A DNA stretch of 64,000 nt from Pedobacter ginsenosidimutans (GCF_001442625.1 NZ_LMZQ01000007.1:62001-126000); one strand, 5' to 3'; numbered from the stretch's first letter, positions 46,390 to 58,223 are shown. Translations and numbers: made by a program. The notes: generated by a model not told the origin, from the sequence alone.

Positions 46390-47479
46390 AGCTATTCTGT
46401 TCTTTACTGATGTTGTTTTTTAGGTTAATGTGCAGCAAAACTACAAATATATGATTGTGAGTAGTAATACTTAAATCGTACTGCTTAGGGTAAAGCAACT
46501 GAAGCTGCTTGGTTATGTTATTTATCCCGATCCTATTTTCTTCTTTATCCTTTCCAGGCATAAAACTATTGGAAACCATAAAACGGAAGCGGTTATCATT
46601 TAATTTTAAATCTATATTAATTATAGGATCTCCAATATCCTCCCCGGCTCCATGCTTAAAAGCATTTTCAACCAGGGATAGTAAAATTAAAGGAGCAATA
46701 TTGGTATCATGATCTATAACATGGGTAAAATTTACTTCTAAGCGGCCACCGTATCTTAATTTCTCCAGCTCTATGTAGTTTTCAATCAGTGTAATTTCTG
46801 CCGATAAAGGCACATACATACCGTTGCACCTGTACAATACATGATCGAGTATTTCGGATAAACCTGCGATTGATTTTGAAGTAACCGGAGAGTTAACCAG
46901 CGAAAGTGAGTAAATATTGTTCAGCGTATTGAAAAGAAAATGTGGGTTCAGCTGCGCCTTTAGCGTTTTTAATTCTGTTTCTGCCCTTTCTTTTTCTAAA
47001 GAAAGTTTATGCTGCTGTACAATATACTGTTCTTTGATCAATTTGATAAAAGCAAAAATCCATGCGGCAGAAAAAGTTAACGGAAAGTAATGGGTAATCA
47101 GTGTAGGCACATCTATTATAATTTCGAGAACAGACTCCTGGCTAAACGGCGGTGTTCTTATAATGGGTTCCAAAACATGTACCACCACAATTCTTGCACA
47201 TACACAGATAATATAACTCCCTACAAAAAAATAAGCTGCTATCGGGTAATAGTTTTTCGCCGTAATCAATCTGGGAATGATAATATAGGCCAAAAAATAG
47301 GAAGCAATAATGGTAAATAAGATATAAAAAGTATGCCTGACGAGGATATTATTAAAATCATTGTATTCCCCTATATCGTACCGGTTAAAAAACACAATCG
47401 TGGTAACCAGCCAAAAAATAATATGGCTGAGAAACCGGTGCGCGGAACTAAACTTGGCTATCCTCTCAATTAATGGCAT
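46364..47479 (-). CDS. LytS-type sensor histidine kinase
   Basis: A 371-residue kinase with four N-terminal helices (about 20-160) and a His_kinase domain: the phospho-His motif LNPHFLFNTLNNIYSL (about residue 190) and an ATP-binding end with LSLVENAFKHGAG. The ATG at 47479 (MPLIERI) is preferred over start positions further upstream. An exact -7 box (TATATTTG at 47485-47492, minus strand) ends just before the ATG, so the mRNA may be leaderless. The signal sensed by the helices is unknown. Confidence 0.9.
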   Translation of the reverse strand: MPLIERIAKFSSAHRFLSHIIFWLVTTIVFFNRYDIGEYNDFNNILVRHTFYILFTIIASYFLAYIIIPRLITAKNYYPIAAYFFVGSYIICVCARIVVVHVLEPIIRTPPFSQESVLEIIIDVPTLITHYFPLTFSAAWIFAFIKLIKEQYIVQQHKLSLEKERAETELKTLKAQLNPHFLFNTLNNIYSLSLVNSPVTSKSIAGLSEILDHVLYRCNGMYVPLSAEITLIENYIELEKLRYGGRLEVNFTHVIDHDTNIAPLILLSLVENAFKHGAGEDIGDPIINIDLKLNDNRFRFMVSNSFMPGKDKEENRIGINNITKQLQLLYPKQYDLSITTHNHIFVVLLHINLKNNISKEQNSYESKMSFS

Positions 47480-47681
47480 CAACACAAATATACAATTCTT
47501 GTCCATTCGATTCCACTTAGTAGACGAACAGGACAAAATTGCATACCGATACATCCAATTGGGTGATGAAATGGGTTAAGGCCCAAAATATCTCTTTCTG
47601 GATGCCATGCTTACCTATACGGCTTCAAGCGGATTTTGACTTTGTGCTAATACCCATATTGCAGGAAATTTAAAACAAACC

Positions 47682-50042
47682 ATGAATCAGATCAAGCGAT
47701 TGTGCTTCCTACTCCTTTTATTATCGGCCCTGAAAAGCTTTGCGCAAACCGAAGTTAAATTTACCGGAAGGGTTATAGATGAAAAAACCTTAAAACCGCT
47801 CGAAAACGCGGGTATTAAACTTTTATCGGTAACTGATCAAAAAATTTTAAAAAGCACAGTTACAGATAGCAAAGGCGAATTTACGCTCCTCACCCAGTCT
47901 GGCAGGTTTCACATTAAAATCGAATTTGTTGCCTATAAAACACAACTGCTCGAAAACAGAGAAATAACCCAGGGCTTTAAACTTGGAGACATTATCCTGA
48001 AAGAAGATGTTCAGTTATTGAAATCGGTCGATGTAACAGCAGAAAAGACCACCGTAGAACTGAGCCTTGATAAAAAAGTATTTAATGTAGGCAAAGACCT
48101 GATCTCTAAGGGAGGTTCTGCCAATGATATTTTAAACAATGTACCTTCAGTAAATGTAGATGCCAATGGCGCGATAAGCCTGCGCGGAAATGGAAGCGTA
48201 CAGGTATTGATTAATGGAAAGCCATCTATGCTGACCAATAACAATGGTTTAGAACAGATACCTGCCAGCAATATCGAAAAGGTAGAAGTAATTACAAATC
48301 CATCTTCGAGGTATGAGGCCCAGGGTGGTGGTGGCATTATCAATATTGTATTAAAAAAGAATACTTTGAGTGGTTTTAACGGCTCAGTGCAGGTAGGTGT
48401 AGGCGATCCGGCAAATTACAACGGCAATTTAAACCTGAGCTATAAAACCGAAAAAATCAACCTTTTTAGTAACATCGGTTATCGGTACCGGAACCTCTAT
48501 GGATCAGAGCAACGATACCAAAGCGTTTTAAACAACGGGATACAGACCATACTAAGACAAAATAACGAACAAGGAAGAAATGATGATCTTTATAATGTGT
48601 ACCTCGGAATGGATTATTACATCAATTCCAAAAACACCTTAACCGGAAGTTTTTATCATGATTTGCTGGTGAATAAAGATACCACCAGTTACCGGTACAA
48701 TTATTATAACAAAAACAATGTACCCGATAGTACAATTAACCGTTTCGAGAATTACAGAGAGCCGCAGAAATACAATCAGCTCGAACTGAATTATGTAAAA
48801 ACCTTTAATAACAAGGATCAAAAATGGAATACGAGTTTACAATATGTTTTCTGGAATGATGATGAAAACCAGGACATCACCCAGCAAAAAACTTTCCCAG
48901 CCTTAACAAACACCAGCCGTTTAACATCAAGAGATATTGAAAGCAGCGATGCGGTATTTATTCAAAGTGACTTTGTAGGCACTTTTTCTGGTGATTCGAA
49001 ATTTGAGGCAGGGATAAGGGCGAATATCAGGTCCATCAGAAGTGATTATTGGGCCAAAGCGGACGATGTACTGCTTCCAGCTTATGACAATAAGCTCAAG
49101 TACAATGAGAACATTTATGGTGCTTATTTTCAGTATGAGAACAAATTCAAAAAGTTTAACTACCTGCTGGGTTTAAGGGCTGAACTGTCTGATATAGGCA
49201 TTTCAGACCGACAGGGCTCTTTTCAGGCTTCAAAAGATTATATCGATCTATTCCCTACCGCAAATATTACCTATAAACTCCAAAAGAGTACAGATCTCCG
49301 TTTAAGCTATAGCAGACGGATAAACAGGCCACAGTTCTGGCAGTTAAATCCGTTTTCAGGCTTATCCGATACCAGAAACTTAACAGTGGGCAACCCCGAT
49401 TTAAACCCCATGTACACCAACTCGTTTGAACTGGGTATATTACAAAGATGGGGGAAACTCACTTTCAATCCATCGGTTTACTACAAACATGCCACCAATT
49501 ATTTTGAATTTATACTCAAACAATCTGCTAATGGTTTTGTGAACACCCCTGTTAACCTCGATTACGAAGACCGTTACGGACTGGAAATTTCGACTACATA
49601 TAATCCCCTATCCTGGTGGCGGTTATCTTGGGATTTTAACTATTACGCTTTTAAGCAACAGGGTACCTTTGAGAATAAAGCATATGGATCTGAAGACCAT
49701 ACCTGGTTTACCCGTATCAACTCGCGGATGAAGTTTCCGAAGAGTTTTTCTATAGAATACAGTTTTAACTACAGGGCTAAAAATACTGATATTCAATCGG
49801 TCAATAAAGCGCAGTATCGTGCTAATATTGCCCTCAGTAAAGATCTCTTTAAAGATAAAGTTTCAGTTACCCTAGCGGTAAACAACATTTTCGATTCGTT
49901 TATCGATAAGCAGATTACCACAACAGATATCTATTATCTAGAATCGAATTTTAAGGGTATCGGAAGATTAACCACCGCAACATTGGTTTACCGTTTTAAC
50001 CGCAAGAAGGATGAAAAGGACCGCCTGCCAGACCAGGAATAA
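47682..50042 (+). CDS. TonB-dependent/outer-membrane beta-barrel receptor
   Basis: A 786-residue outer-membrane protein with a signal peptide (ending LKSFAQ), a carboxypeptidase-regulatory-like domain (about 28-110: FTGRVIDEKTLKPLENAGIKL), a plug (about 115-215: VNVDANGAISLRGNGSVQVLING) and an outer-membrane beta-barrel of the OMP_b-brl_3 type. The barrel runs to the end with FNRKKDEKDRLPDQE. It diverges from the LytTR/LytS pair, which may control it. The ligand is unknown. A hairpin (TTTTGC-AAA-GCAAAA) follows the stop. Confidence 0.9.
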   Translation: MNQIKRLCFLLLLLSALKSFAQTEVKFTGRVIDEKTLKPLENAGIKLLSVTDQKILKSTVTDSKGEFTLLTQSGRFHIKIEFVAYKTQLLENREITQGFKLGDIILKEDVQLLKSVDVTAEKTTVELSLDKKVFNVGKDLISKGGSANDILNNVPSVNVDANGAISLRGNGSVQVLINGKPSMLTNNNGLEQIPASNIEKVEVITNPSSRYEAQGGGGIINIVLKKNTLSGFNGSVQVGVGDPANYNGNLNLSYKTEKINLFSNIGYRYRNLYGSEQRYQSVLNNGIQTILRQNNEQGRNDDLYNVYLGMDYYINSKNTLTGSFYHDLLVNKDTTSYRYNYYNKNNVPDSTINRFENYREPQKYNQLELNYVKTFNNKDQKWNTSLQYVFWNDDENQDITQQKTFPALTNTSRLTSRDIESSDAVFIQSDFVGTFSGDSKFEAGIRANIRSIRSDYWAKADDVLLPAYDNKLKYNENIYGAYFQYENKFKKFNYLLGLRAELSDIGISDRQGSFQASKDYIDLFPTANITYKLQKSTDLRLSYSRRINRPQFWQLNPFSGLSDTRNLTVGNPDLNPMYTNSFELGILQRWGKLTFNPSVYYKHATNYFEFILKQSANGFVNTPVNLDYEDRYGLEISTTYNPLSWWRLSWDFNYYAFKQQGTFENKAYGSEDHTWFTRINSRMKFPKSFSIEYSFNYRAKNTDIQSVNKAQYRANIALSKDLFKDKVSVTLAVNNIFDSFIDKQITTTDIYYLESNFKGIGRLTTATLVYRFNRKKDEKDRLPDQE

Positions 50043-50214
50043 TTTTTTTTTTTGCAAAGCAAAAACCAATTACTCAAGTGTACATTAACTTTATAAACAG
50101 CACTCAAATCATTACTATTTATTAAACAAAAACATTATCTCAAAAGCTTAAGAATATGTTATAATATCTTTAAAATTAAAAAATATAATTAATTCCTAAA
50201 GTAATTGACACGTA

Positions 50215-50259
50215 AAAGATAATAGAAGTTTCATCCGAATTAAAACTTCTATTATCTTT
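50215..50259 (-). terminator. 17-bp terminator hairpin of tyrS
   Basis: AAAGATAATAGAAGTTT (50215-50231) is perfectly inverted at 50243-50259 around an 11-base loop, 5 bases after the tyrS stop. The stem is very A+T rich. Confidence 0.75.
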
Positions 50260-50264
50260 AAAAA

Positions 50265-51551
50265 TTAGTATGCATAGATTAGATAGTAATTCTTTTTACC
50301 CCTTTGAACAATAATAAATTCATTATTTAATAAATAATCTAAATTTATCTTTTCTAATGGGTCTGTAAGTTTTTGTCTATTTATACCAATGCCTCCGCCA
50401 ACAATTAGTTTTTTAGCATCTCCCTTTGAAACACAAATAGGGGTAATATCTGCAAGTAAAGTAGGACCATCAACACCTTGCTCAAGTAAAGATCTTGGAA
50501 CTCCATGTTGAGGTAAACCTTCAAACATATCTAAAACCTGCTTACTTTTCAACGTTTTAAAAAATTTTAAAGATCCATTACCAAATAAGAACTCGGAACT
50601 TTTAATCGCAGTTCTTAAAGCTTTTTCTGAATGAGTCCTTATTGTGATATCTTCGGCCAATGCTTTTTGTAAAGTACGTAGGTGTGGGGCTTTACGATGT
50701 AATCTAATTAATGATTCTATTTCTTTTTTATTTTTTAGAGTGAAAATTTTTATCCACTTCTTAACATCTTTATCAGATGAATTAAGCCAAAATTGATAAA
50801 ATTTATAGGGAGAGGTTTTATCTGGATCCAGCCAAATTGCACCGCTTTCCGTTTTACCAAATTTTGTCCCATCAGTTTTCTTTATTAATTGGGTAGTTAT
50901 AGCATATGCCGTACCAGATTCTTTCCTTTTTATTAATTCTGTACCCGTCACGATATTCCCCCACTGATCAGAACCGCCCATTTGTATAGAACAATTAAAA
51001 TTTTTCCATAAATAGTAAAAATCGTAACCCTGCACTAATTGATAACTAAATTCAGTAAATGATAATCCAGTTTTGCCTTTCAGCCGTTTTTTTACACTAT
51101 CCTTGGACATCATGTAATTAATGGTTATATGCTTACCAACGTCTCTAATAAATTCTAAAAAATTTATTTTCTTAAACCAGTCCGCATTATTAACCATTAC
51201 AGCAGCATTATTCCCGTTTTTAAAATCTAAAAATCTGCTAAGTTGGAGTTTAATCCTTTTTAAATTATAATTAAGCTCAGAATTATCTAGTAAATTACGC
51301 TCTGCAGATTTTCCCGATGGATCGCCGACCATTCCCGTTGCCCCACCTACCAAAGCTACAGGCTTATGCCCTGCCCTTTGAAAATGAATTAAAGTCATAA
51401 TCTGGGTTAAGTGACCAACATGCAACGAATCTGCAGTAGGGTCGAAACCGATATAACCAGAAGCCATACCCTCGTTTAACTTTTCCTCAGTATTCGGCAT
51501 GATAGTATGCAACATGCCTCGCCATCTTAATTCTTCAACAAAATTCGTCAT
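50265..51551 (-). CDS. tyrS: Tyrosyl-tRNA synthetase (AT-rich)
   Basis: A 428-residue class I synthetase. The HIGH motif is SLHVGHL, the substrate pocket QMGGSDQWGNI is present, and the KMSKS-like loop reads TKFGKTES. The C-terminal S4-type domain (about 365-428) begins GVPRSLLEQG and has GGGIGINRQKL. Base use is unlike its neighbours: four 60-base blocks counted by hand have 23-35% G+C, against 35-45% in ligA and patatin blocks. It may be a transferred or second copy. It has its own terminator, and no T-box leader is seen. Confidence 0.93.
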   Translation of the reverse strand: MTNFVEELRWRGMLHTIMPNTEEKLNEGMASGYIGFDPTADSLHVGHLTQIMTLIHFQRAGHKPVALVGGATGMVGDPSGKSAERNLLDNSELNYNLKRIKLQLSRFLDFKNGNNAAVMVNNADWFKKINFLEFIRDVGKHITINYMMSKDSVKKRLKGKTGLSFTEFSYQLVQGYDFYYLWKNFNCSIQMGGSDQWGNIVTGTELIKRKESGTAYAITTQLIKKTDGTKFGKTESGAIWLDPDKTSPYKFYQFWLNSSDKDVKKWIKIFTLKNKKEIESLIRLHRKAPHLRTLQKALAEDITIRTHSEKALRTAIKSSEFLFGNGSLKFFKTLKSKQVLDMFEGLPQHGVPRSLLEQGVDGPTLLADITPICVSKGDAKKLIVGGGIGINRQKLTDPLEKINLDYLLNNEFIIVQRGKKNYYLIYAY

Positions 51552-51601
51552 TGTACAAACACTTTAATAATGTGCGTGCAAAGATAAAATTTTAGCTTAG
51601 T

Positions 51602-52903
51602 TTAAAGCAAATTAGTTGGTTTTGTAAACCAGTTCTTAAAATCGGTCTTTGCCGCCTCGAAATCTGCATGACCGATAAGGCAGTCGAGACTAGAATTACT
51701 TCGGATGGATTGATTTGGAACACCTCCTGCGTTTAACCAGTTATCACATAGTTTTTTGATCAATAAAATTTCTTCGTCTTCCACCGCATCCATATCCATC
51801 GTGTTTAGCTTCACATACTCTTCTTTATTTATCCCTGCTGGCAGATCCCAGTGTTTGCCCGCGGCATCATCAAGCAACATCGGTCTCAACGCCGGGTTCA
51901 TGCGGATAAAATCTATCGGTTTGGCAGGCATATCGGGGTTCAGGATCATATAAGCCACAAAAGCAGCAGTATCGGGCGGGTCGTTTAAAATACTCGTTCC
52001 CATTTTCTGGATATCCCTGATCAGACCAGGTGCTTCTTGTTTGGTCTTCAGCTCATCATATCTTACCGGGATTTCCTCATCGTATTGCAGTTGCAAAACT
52101 GTTCCCGTACCGATTGAAAGTACCTGAACGTTCTCGATCCCGTACTGCGCCCTGTTACAAATGGCCTCGGTAACAGCAACTAAAACCGGATTATTATTAC
52201 CCGTAACCCCTCCATCCCAATAATATTTGGGTTTATTATTCACCTTAAAAGTAGCTGGCTCATTAAAATAGTTAACCGGCGCGGTACTGGAGGCATGGAC
52301 GGCATCAACCAGACTCACCATACAATCCGACGGTGTTGCCTCCTGTGGAGGTAAGTTTTTTAACTTCCTTTCAATAACCGATGTTGAGGCCATACTATCG
52401 CAGTCAGACCTGAACAGCTCGGCCCTATTGCGGTAATAATCGTATCCAACAATCAAAAACTGGGTTTTAATTGCCCCGTTTACAGCAACATGCGCTGGAA
52501 TATCCGTCATATCGATCTTTGCAATTCCGGGCAAAATTTCCTTTAAGGCGGTGTGTTTTCGCTTGGTTGCATATTTGGCTCCAATCTTAAAGATCCTTGC
52601 CACACTTGCCAGTAAACTTTTCTCAAAAAAACTCAGCCTTGAAAAAACTTTGCTGCGGAGTTTTTCATTATCAAATATTTTTTCTATTTCAGAAAGTTTC
52701 AGGTTTTCGGCCATAGCTGCCGCAACTAAACTGCCCCCGCTATTGGCCGATACCAGATCAAATTCGGCTAAAACCTCGTGCCCTGTAGGATCCGGATTGT
52801 TAAAAGTTTCGGCGAACAGTTTACGTAAACATTTTACCTGGATAAGCGCCCAGGAACCACCGCCATCAAGAGATAGTATTCTATAAGTTTTAGCATTAGG
52901 CAT
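51602..52903 (-). CDS. Patatin-like phospholipase
   Basis: A 433-residue patatin-family lipid acyl hydrolase. The oxyanion loop LSLDGGGSWA is near residue 12, the nucleophile motif is SANSGGSL (in place of GxSxG) and the catalytic Asp is in YYWDGGVTGNNN. This gives a Ser-Asp dyad. The ATG at 52903 (MPNAKTYRILSL) is chosen; 39 upstream residues are excluded. The start codons of this gene and of the plus-strand gene at 53022 are 118 bases apart and face each other. Confidence 0.88.
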   Translation of the reverse strand: MPNAKTYRILSLDGGGSWALIQVKCLRKLFAETFNNPDPTGHEVLAEFDLVSANSGGSLVAAAMAENLKLSEIEKIFDNEKLRSKVFSRLSFFEKSLLASVARIFKIGAKYATKRKHTALKEILPGIAKIDMTDIPAHVAVNGAIKTQFLIVGYDYYRNRAELFRSDCDSMASTSVIERKLKNLPPQEATPSDCMVSLVDAVHASSTAPVNYFNEPATFKVNNKPKYYWDGGVTGNNNPVLVAVTEAICNRAQYGIENVQVLSIGTGTVLQLQYDEEIPVRYDELKTKQEAPGLIRDIQKMGTSILNDPPDTAAFVAYMILNPDMPAKPIDFIRMNPALRPMLLDDAAGKHWDLPAGINKEEYVKLNTMDMDAVEDEEILLIKKLCDNWLNAGGVPNQSIRSNSSLDCLIGHADFEAAKTDFKNWFTKPTNLL

Positions 52904-53021
52904 GATGCATCGATTAAGAACAATTAAAGCTATGCATAATTCGCCTGCAAAACAATATAGATTTATGGTCAATATTTTCAATTCAGGTTTTACAACATGT
53001 AAGAAAACATTACCTTGCAAG

Positions 53022-53699
53022 ATGAACTTTTTATCCCATTATTATTTCGACCGGACAAATAATGATGCCAATGTGGTAATGGGAACGGTTTTGCCAGATC
53101 TGATTAAAAATGCTGCAAAAGAGGCAAATTTATACCCACAGAAGAATGAATTCCTGTTTAAGGGAAATCCTGATGAAGAAAACCTGCTTTTTGGCTGGAA
53201 AAGACATTTAGCTGTCGACCTGCTTTTTCATTCCTCTAATTTTTTCCTCGAGAAAACCACCGAACTTAAACAGCTCATTAAGCCCATTGTCGAAAATACT
53301 GCGGTCCGCCCATCATTTCTCGCACATATTGGCTTAGAACTTTTATTGGATCATTTATTGGTAGCGCACAACCTGGTTCAGGTGAATCATTTTTATGATA
53401 AACTAGAGGCCGTAAAAAAAGAATCGTTAAGCGATTTTCTGGAGCACTGTAACCTGAAAAATCCAGAAGTATTTTTCAACTTTCTAGAAAAGTTTATCAG
53501 CAGTAAATACCTGTTGAGTTACCAAAAACTCGAAAACATCAGTTATGCCCTTAACAGGATCTGTATGCGTTTGTGGCCTGAAACGTTAAATGAAAAGCAG
53601 TTGCAGCAGCTGACTTTTGAACTTGGGATTTTTAAAACCGTTTTAGAAAAAGATTACATGGATATTTTTGAGGAGATTGAGGGGAAATTAGACTTGTAA
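53022..53699 (+). CDS. ACP phosphodiesterase-like protein
   Basis: A 225-residue protein starting MNFLSHYYFDRTNNDANVVMGTVLPDL, similar to acyl-carrier-protein phosphodiesterase-like (DUF479-type) proteins, with helical segments and the pattern HIGLELLLDHLLVAH. A catalytic role is uncertain. The ATG at 53022 is used since the conserved start is there; an extended frame from 52902 would give 40 unconserved residues overlapping the patatin promoter. It lies upstream of a family B repeat. Confidence 0.7.
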   Translation: MNFLSHYYFDRTNNDANVVMGTVLPDLIKNAAKEANLYPQKNEFLFKGNPDEENLLFGWKRHLAVDLLFHSSNFFLEKTTELKQLIKPIVENTAVRPSFLAHIGLELLLDHLLVAHNLVQVNHFYDKLEAVKKESLSDFLEHCNLKNPEVFFNFLEKFISSKYLLSYQKLENISYALNRICMRLWPETLNEKQLQQLTFELGIFKTVLEKDYMDIFEEIEGKLDL

Positions 53700-55871
<2,172 letters not shown>

Positions 55872-55874
55872 TTG

Positions 55875-55900
55875 ACCACAAAGACACTAAGAACACAAAG
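55875..55900. repeat. Left flanking repeat of the GxxExxY gene
   Basis: A 26-base block of nine-base units (ACCACAAAG, ACACTAAGA, ACACAAAG). It is an inverted copy of the block at 56351-56376 with 19 of 26 matches. Confidence 0.65.
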
Positions 55901-55954
55901 TTAATTTATTAATAGCATCCCTATTGCTTTAAGAAACATTTTAAAAATTAAGGG

Positions 55955-56335
55955 ATGAATGAAAATGAAATTGCTAAATTAATTGTTAATGCTGCCTATC
56001 AGGTTCATGTTGAACCAGGTCCAGGATTATTAGAGTCGGCGTATGAGGCTTGCCTAATTTATGAATTGGTTAATGCTGGATTGCAGGTTTCCAATCAAAT
56101 AGATCTTCCTGTTTATTACAAAGACGTAAAGCTTAATTGTAATTACAGAATAGATATTTTGGTTGAAAGAAAAGTGATTATTGAAGTGAAAGCGGTGAAC
56201 ATCCTTAAAGAAGTTCATCTTGCACAAACAATAACCTATTTAAAACTTTCGAATTGTAAGTTAGGATTACTTATTAATTTTAATGAGGCAAAAATAAAAG
56301 ACGGAATAAAAAGAGTTATAAATGGTTATTTATAA
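55955..56335 (+). CDS. GxxExxY protein (PDDEXK-type)
   Basis: A 126-residue protein of the GxxExxY family, related to PD-(D/E)XK nucleases. The name motif is GPGLLESAYEACL (residues 20-33), followed by the nuclease-like core YRIDILVERKVIIEVKAV (D, then ExK). It is flanked by an inverted pair of nine-base-unit repeats. Base content of one sampled 60-base block is 25% G+C. The role of the family is unknown; nucleic-acid processing or mobile-element history is inferred. Confidence 0.88.
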   Translation: MNENEIAKLIVNAAYQVHVEPGPGLLESAYEACLIYELVNAGLQVSNQIDLPVYYKDVKLNCNYRIDILVERKVIIEVKAVNILKEVHLAQTITYLKLSNCKLGLLINFNEAKIKDGIKRVINGYL

Positions 56336-56350
56336 CCAAAAAATAAAAGC

Positions 56351-56376
56351 CTCGGTGTCCTTTGTGGCTCCGTGGT
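56351..56376. repeat. Right flanking repeat of the GxxExxY gene
   Basis: The inverse of this 26-base block reads ACCACGGAG, CCACAAAGG, ACACCGAG, matching the left block at 55875-55900 in 19 of 26 positions. It ends 24 bases before the dapA start. Confidence 0.65.
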
Positions 56377-56400
56377 AAAAACAAAAAAGTAAATTATATA

Positions 56401-57288
56401 ATGAACAAATTTCAGGGTACTGGTGTAGCATTGGTTACACCTTTCAACACAGATGGATCAGTTGATTATAATGGCTTAAAAAACCTGATTAATCATTTGG
56501 TAGACGGAGGGATAGATTACCTCGTTTCTTTAGGTACAACCGGCGAAACCGCTACAATGACCAAGGACGAGAAGAAGAAGGTGTGGGCCTATACTGCTGA
56601 AATTAATAACAATAGATTACCTTTAGTTGCCGGCATAGGTGGCAATAATACATTAGCTGTTGCTGAAGATATTAAATCTTTTGACACTAACGGATACAGC
56701 GCCATTTTATCGGTTAGCCCATATTACAACAAGCCTACACAAGAAGGGATTTATCAGCACTATAAGTACTTAGCTGAAATTTCTCCTTTAGATTTGATTT
56801 TATACAACGTACCTGGCCGTACAGGAAGCAACATGAGTGCTGAAACCACCTGCAGACTGGCGTATGATTTTAAAAACATCATCGCTACCAAAGAAGCTTC
56901 AGGAAGTTTTGATCAGTTTAACCAGATTATGAGAGATAAACCTGCAGACTTTCTTTTAATCTCTGGTGATGATCCGGTTACTTTGCCGATGATCGCTTTA
57001 GGTGCTGCAGGGATTATTTCAGTAATCGGGAATGCTTTACCTAAGCAATTTTCTGATATGGTGAAACTTTGTTTAGCCGGCGATTATAAAGCGGCCTTGC
57101 CTGCTCATTTAAGCTTAATAGAATTTACGCGTTTGGCTTTTGCGGAGGGCAATCCGGCAGGAATAAAAGCGGCTTTAAAACATTTAGGTGTTTGTGGCGA
57201 TACGGTAAGGTTGCCATTGGTTAAAGCTTCTGAATCGTTAGAAAAATCGATTACTGCAGAGATAGAAAAACTAAGCGAGGTGGCTTAA
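56401..57288 (+). CDS. dapA: 4-hydroxy-tetrahydrodipicolinate synthase
   Basis: A 295-residue aldolase-class enzyme that condenses pyruvate and aspartate semialdehyde in the lysine/diaminopimelate pathway. Motifs are GTGVALVTPFN at the start, SLGTTGETATM (pyruvate site), YNVPGRTG and the Schiff-base Lys in IATKEASG (about residue 164). The ATG at 56401 is chosen; an extended frame from 56362 covers repeat sequence. Confidence 0.96.
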   Translation: MNKFQGTGVALVTPFNTDGSVDYNGLKNLINHLVDGGIDYLVSLGTTGETATMTKDEKKKVWAYTAEINNNRLPLVAGIGGNNTLAVAEDIKSFDTNGYSAILSVSPYYNKPTQEGIYQHYKYLAEISPLDLILYNVPGRTGSNMSAETTCRLAYDFKNIIATKEASGSFDQFNQIMRDKPADFLLISGDDPVTLPMIALGAAGIISVIGNALPKQFSDMVKLCLAGDYKAALPAHLSLIEFTRLAFAEGNPAGIKAALKHLGVCGDTVRLPLVKASESLEKSITAEIEKLSEVA

Positions 57289-57313
57289 ACGCTATCCTAT
57301 TAATATTTTTTAG

Positions 57314-57365
57314 AACAGATTGTTTGATTTTGCTAAAAGGCAAATGAAGACAATCTGTTTTTTTG
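57314..57365 (+). terminator. Terminator of dapA
   Basis: AACAGATTGT (57314-57323) pairs with ACAATCTGTT (57350-57359), followed by T-run. The loop is 26 bases. Confidence 0.7.
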
Positions 57366-57487
57366 TGTGTAAATAAAAAATTACGCAAACAAACCAACTA
57401 ACAATCAACACGCTTTGTGAAGTCAGACCGTTTAGATGACTATAAATTTATCCATTAGGTAAAAAGAGATTGAATACAATATAGATT

Positions 57488-57547
57488 TGTCATCCTGAGC
57501 TTGTCGAAGGACTTGTTTAATGGTATTTCGACGGGCTCAACATGACA
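57488..57547. repeat. Intergenic palindromic repeat, family A
   Basis: TGTCATCCTGAGCTTGTCGA is nearly inverted at the far end (TCGACGGGCTCAACATGACA). It is the second copy of the repeat at 5322-5389. It lies between the convergent dapA and acetyltransferase genes. Confidence 0.75.
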
Positions 57548-57595
57548 GAATCTGAAGAGAAATTGTCTTTATAATACAAGCACTTTTTTAAGATG

Positions 57596-58078
57596 CTAAG
57601 CAATCAATTTATTTCTTCTTTCCATCAGCAGGTTATCCTGCCAAACGCCTTTTGCTTTTCCTATTTTTTCGCGATAGCCCACTACCCTGAACCCTGCTTT
57701 TTCATAGATTTTCAATATGGCCGAATTTTGCAAAAATATCCCGGCCTGAAGCATCCAAATGCCTTTATTTTCACTCTCTTTAATAAGCGCATCTAACAGT
57801 AAAGAACCTATTCCCTGGCCTTTATAACCATGTTTAACATATACTTCTGTCTCGCCCACCCTACCAATATCATAATTCGCCGATACTGGCAAAAGCGCGC
57901 TCCAACCTATAATTTCTTTACCTTTGCAGGCCACAAACCTACAAGCCTTAAGGTGTGACGAATCCCAATTTTCCCAGGAAATATCAGGGGTCCTAAAACT
58001 TGCAGTACCAGTATCGATTCCTTCCTGATAAATGGCACTAACCTCACCCCAGTCTGCTGCACGCATTATTCTTATCAT
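57596..58078 (-). CDS. GNAT acetyltransferase (phosphinothricin-type)
   Basis: A 160-residue GNAT-fold enzyme. Motifs are the acetyl-CoA loop GYKGQGIGSLLLDALI (Q/R-x-x-G-x-G/A form) and NSAILKIYEKAGFRVVG near the end, typical of the phosphinothricin/methionine-sulfoximine acetyltransferase group; ALLPVS and ETEVYV also fit. The natural substrate is probably a small amine or amino-acid analogue. The ATG at 58078 is used; a TTG at 58090 lies upstream. Confidence 0.88.
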   Translation of the reverse strand: MIRIMRAADWGEVSAIYQEGIDTGTASFRTPDISWENWDSSHLKACRFVACKGKEIIGWSALLPVSANYDIGRVGETEVYVKHGYKGQGIGSLLLDALIKESENKGIWMLQAGIFLQNSAILKIYEKAGFRVVGYREKIGKAKGVWQDNLLMERRNKLIA

Positions 58079-58223
58079 AGTTTTAATCAATTTTGGCCGA
58101 TATCAGCCTATGAGATATAATAGTTTACGTTTGTTGCACGAAATTAGCCAAACATGCACCTCATAGCACATAATACAGAAGCAAGTTTGTCCTGTATTAT
58201 AAATCGACACAACTATACAATAA

